The notes under the pieces are model-generated. The model was not told where the DNA came from. It searched no databases and saw only the letters and a program-made list of their open reading frames with translations. 64,000 nt of DNA from Zygnema circumcarinatum (Eukaryota; Streptophyta; Zygnematophyceae; Zygnematales; Zygnemataceae), in assembly GCA_037447605.1 (NCBI GenBank), contig CM074815.1, positions 1,632,210 through 1,696,209 of the forward strand. The letters run 5' to 3'. Below are positions 63,360 to 64,000 of this stretch, one piece after another. Position 1 is the stretch's first letter. Every line of letters starts with the position of its first letter. Made by a program: the position numbers and the translations under genes.

Positions 63360-64000
63360 AGTCTGGTTTTCTTAGGTCGAACGCAACGTCCGACCGTCCT
63401 GGACAGCGTGCTATTTTTCTCCCAAACTTGAAAACATTTCTTATTTCTGTCCTTCGCTTTGCAGCCTTCGTTAAGCGGAGCGGCTTGATACGGAATGCTG
63501 CAGAAACGGGCTTGCTTTGGCTGCTCCAATTGTGTGCCAAATACTCAAAAAGGAAATCCGCAGAAGAGGCGTGACTGCACAGTGCAAGCTGTACATAATG
63601 TGCTCAGTTCCCTTTGGCCATATTAATAACAGGAAGCCCTGTCTACATTGATGTACTACGAGCCTTATTGCGAATTTCTATCCATGTAGGCTGCTTTGAG
63701 CAACTATTCTTTTAAATTTAAACTCCTTGAGGTAGAAGGAATGCTAGTTTAAGTAGTTGAAAGAATATGCAGGTACGGGGATGAATTGGATTTGATTTTA
63801 CGCTGGCAATGCCGTCAGATGTACTCGGACAAAAAGATGAAATGAAGGACCAAGGTGAACCGGTGACAAATGACCTAGAAACAAAACAAAGTTTCTCTTT
63901 GCAAGTCTGTATGCAAGTCACTCTTCCTAGCCATGAATGACTTCACACACTCTGGAAAATGAGTTTCCAATATGCGTCCTCCATCGTTGGGATAATGAGG
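63360..64000. other. Downstream of glutathione reductase, to the window end
   Basis: AT-richer DNA, probably GR 3' UTR followed by spacer. No conserved reading frame is seen on either strand. Confidence 0.5.

Overview
This window is nuclear DNA of a green plant lineage (streptophyte). The genes are split by many short GT-AG introns. The families are plant-typical: a plastid-type glutathione reductase, a secreted GH1 beta-glucosidase, a PR-1/CAP protein, an LRR receptor-like kinase with an extensin-like proline-rich ectodomain, a single-domain USP protein and a plastid-type YacP/NYN protein. Gene spacing (nine genes in 64 kb), GC-rich repeat-laden spacers and an LRR-lipase fusion suggest a non-seed streptophyte (bryophyte, lycophyte or charophyte-grade alga). 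I cannot name the species. Two runs of ten Ns (33946-33955 and 62431-62440) are assembly gaps inside poly-C and CTCCCT arrays.

Layout from left to right. 1-6078 (-): the N-terminal part of a VPS13/chorein-type lipid-transfer protein, running off the left edge. 6.1-9.2 kb: spacer with CGTACG-rich DNA, a perfect 18-bp-arm palindrome and microsatellites. 9197-11437 (-): an intact intronless gene fusing SHOC2-like LRRs to a class 3 lipase. 11.4-20.4 kb: no intact gene; it holds long purine-rich DNA, a decayed direct copy of the 3' half of the LRR-lipase locus (14.7-16.8 kb) and a third, inverted partial copy (16.9-17.7 kb). 20368-21737 (+): a four-exon USP gene. 21.7-25.8 kb: nothing convincing. 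25802-29502 (-): a ten-exon plastid-type YacP/NYN gene. 29.5-33.4 kb: GGCCATGG minisatellite and fold-back DNA. 33417-34713 (+): a CAP/PR-1 gene with a Cys-rich N-terminal module. 36038-40985 (-): a 15-exon GH1 beta-glucosidase. 41-44.9 kb: spacer rich in G-boxes, CCATTGG and CGGCCGG. 44876-46864 (+): a coiled-coil protein. 47779-48691 (-): a single-pass membrane protein. 48.7-51.6 kb: CT array and gene-free DNA. 51613-58270 (-): an 11-exon LRR receptor-like kinase with DFA in place of DFG. 59455-63359 (+): a ten-exon glutathione reductase, head to head with the kinase.

The exon models for USP, NYN, CAP, GH1, the membrane protein, the receptor kinase and glutathione reductase were joined by hand from splice signals and family conservation. 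Each gives an unbroken reading frame of family-typical length (for the kinase, one exon length depends on a one-base uncertainty near 56640). The genes look like an ordinary eukaryotic neighbourhood, not an operon. The recurring theme between them is a set of short palindromes. GCCACGTGGC occurs nine times exactly, all in non-coding DNA and often just upstream of genes; CGTACG- and GTACAGTAC-type palindromes are also common.
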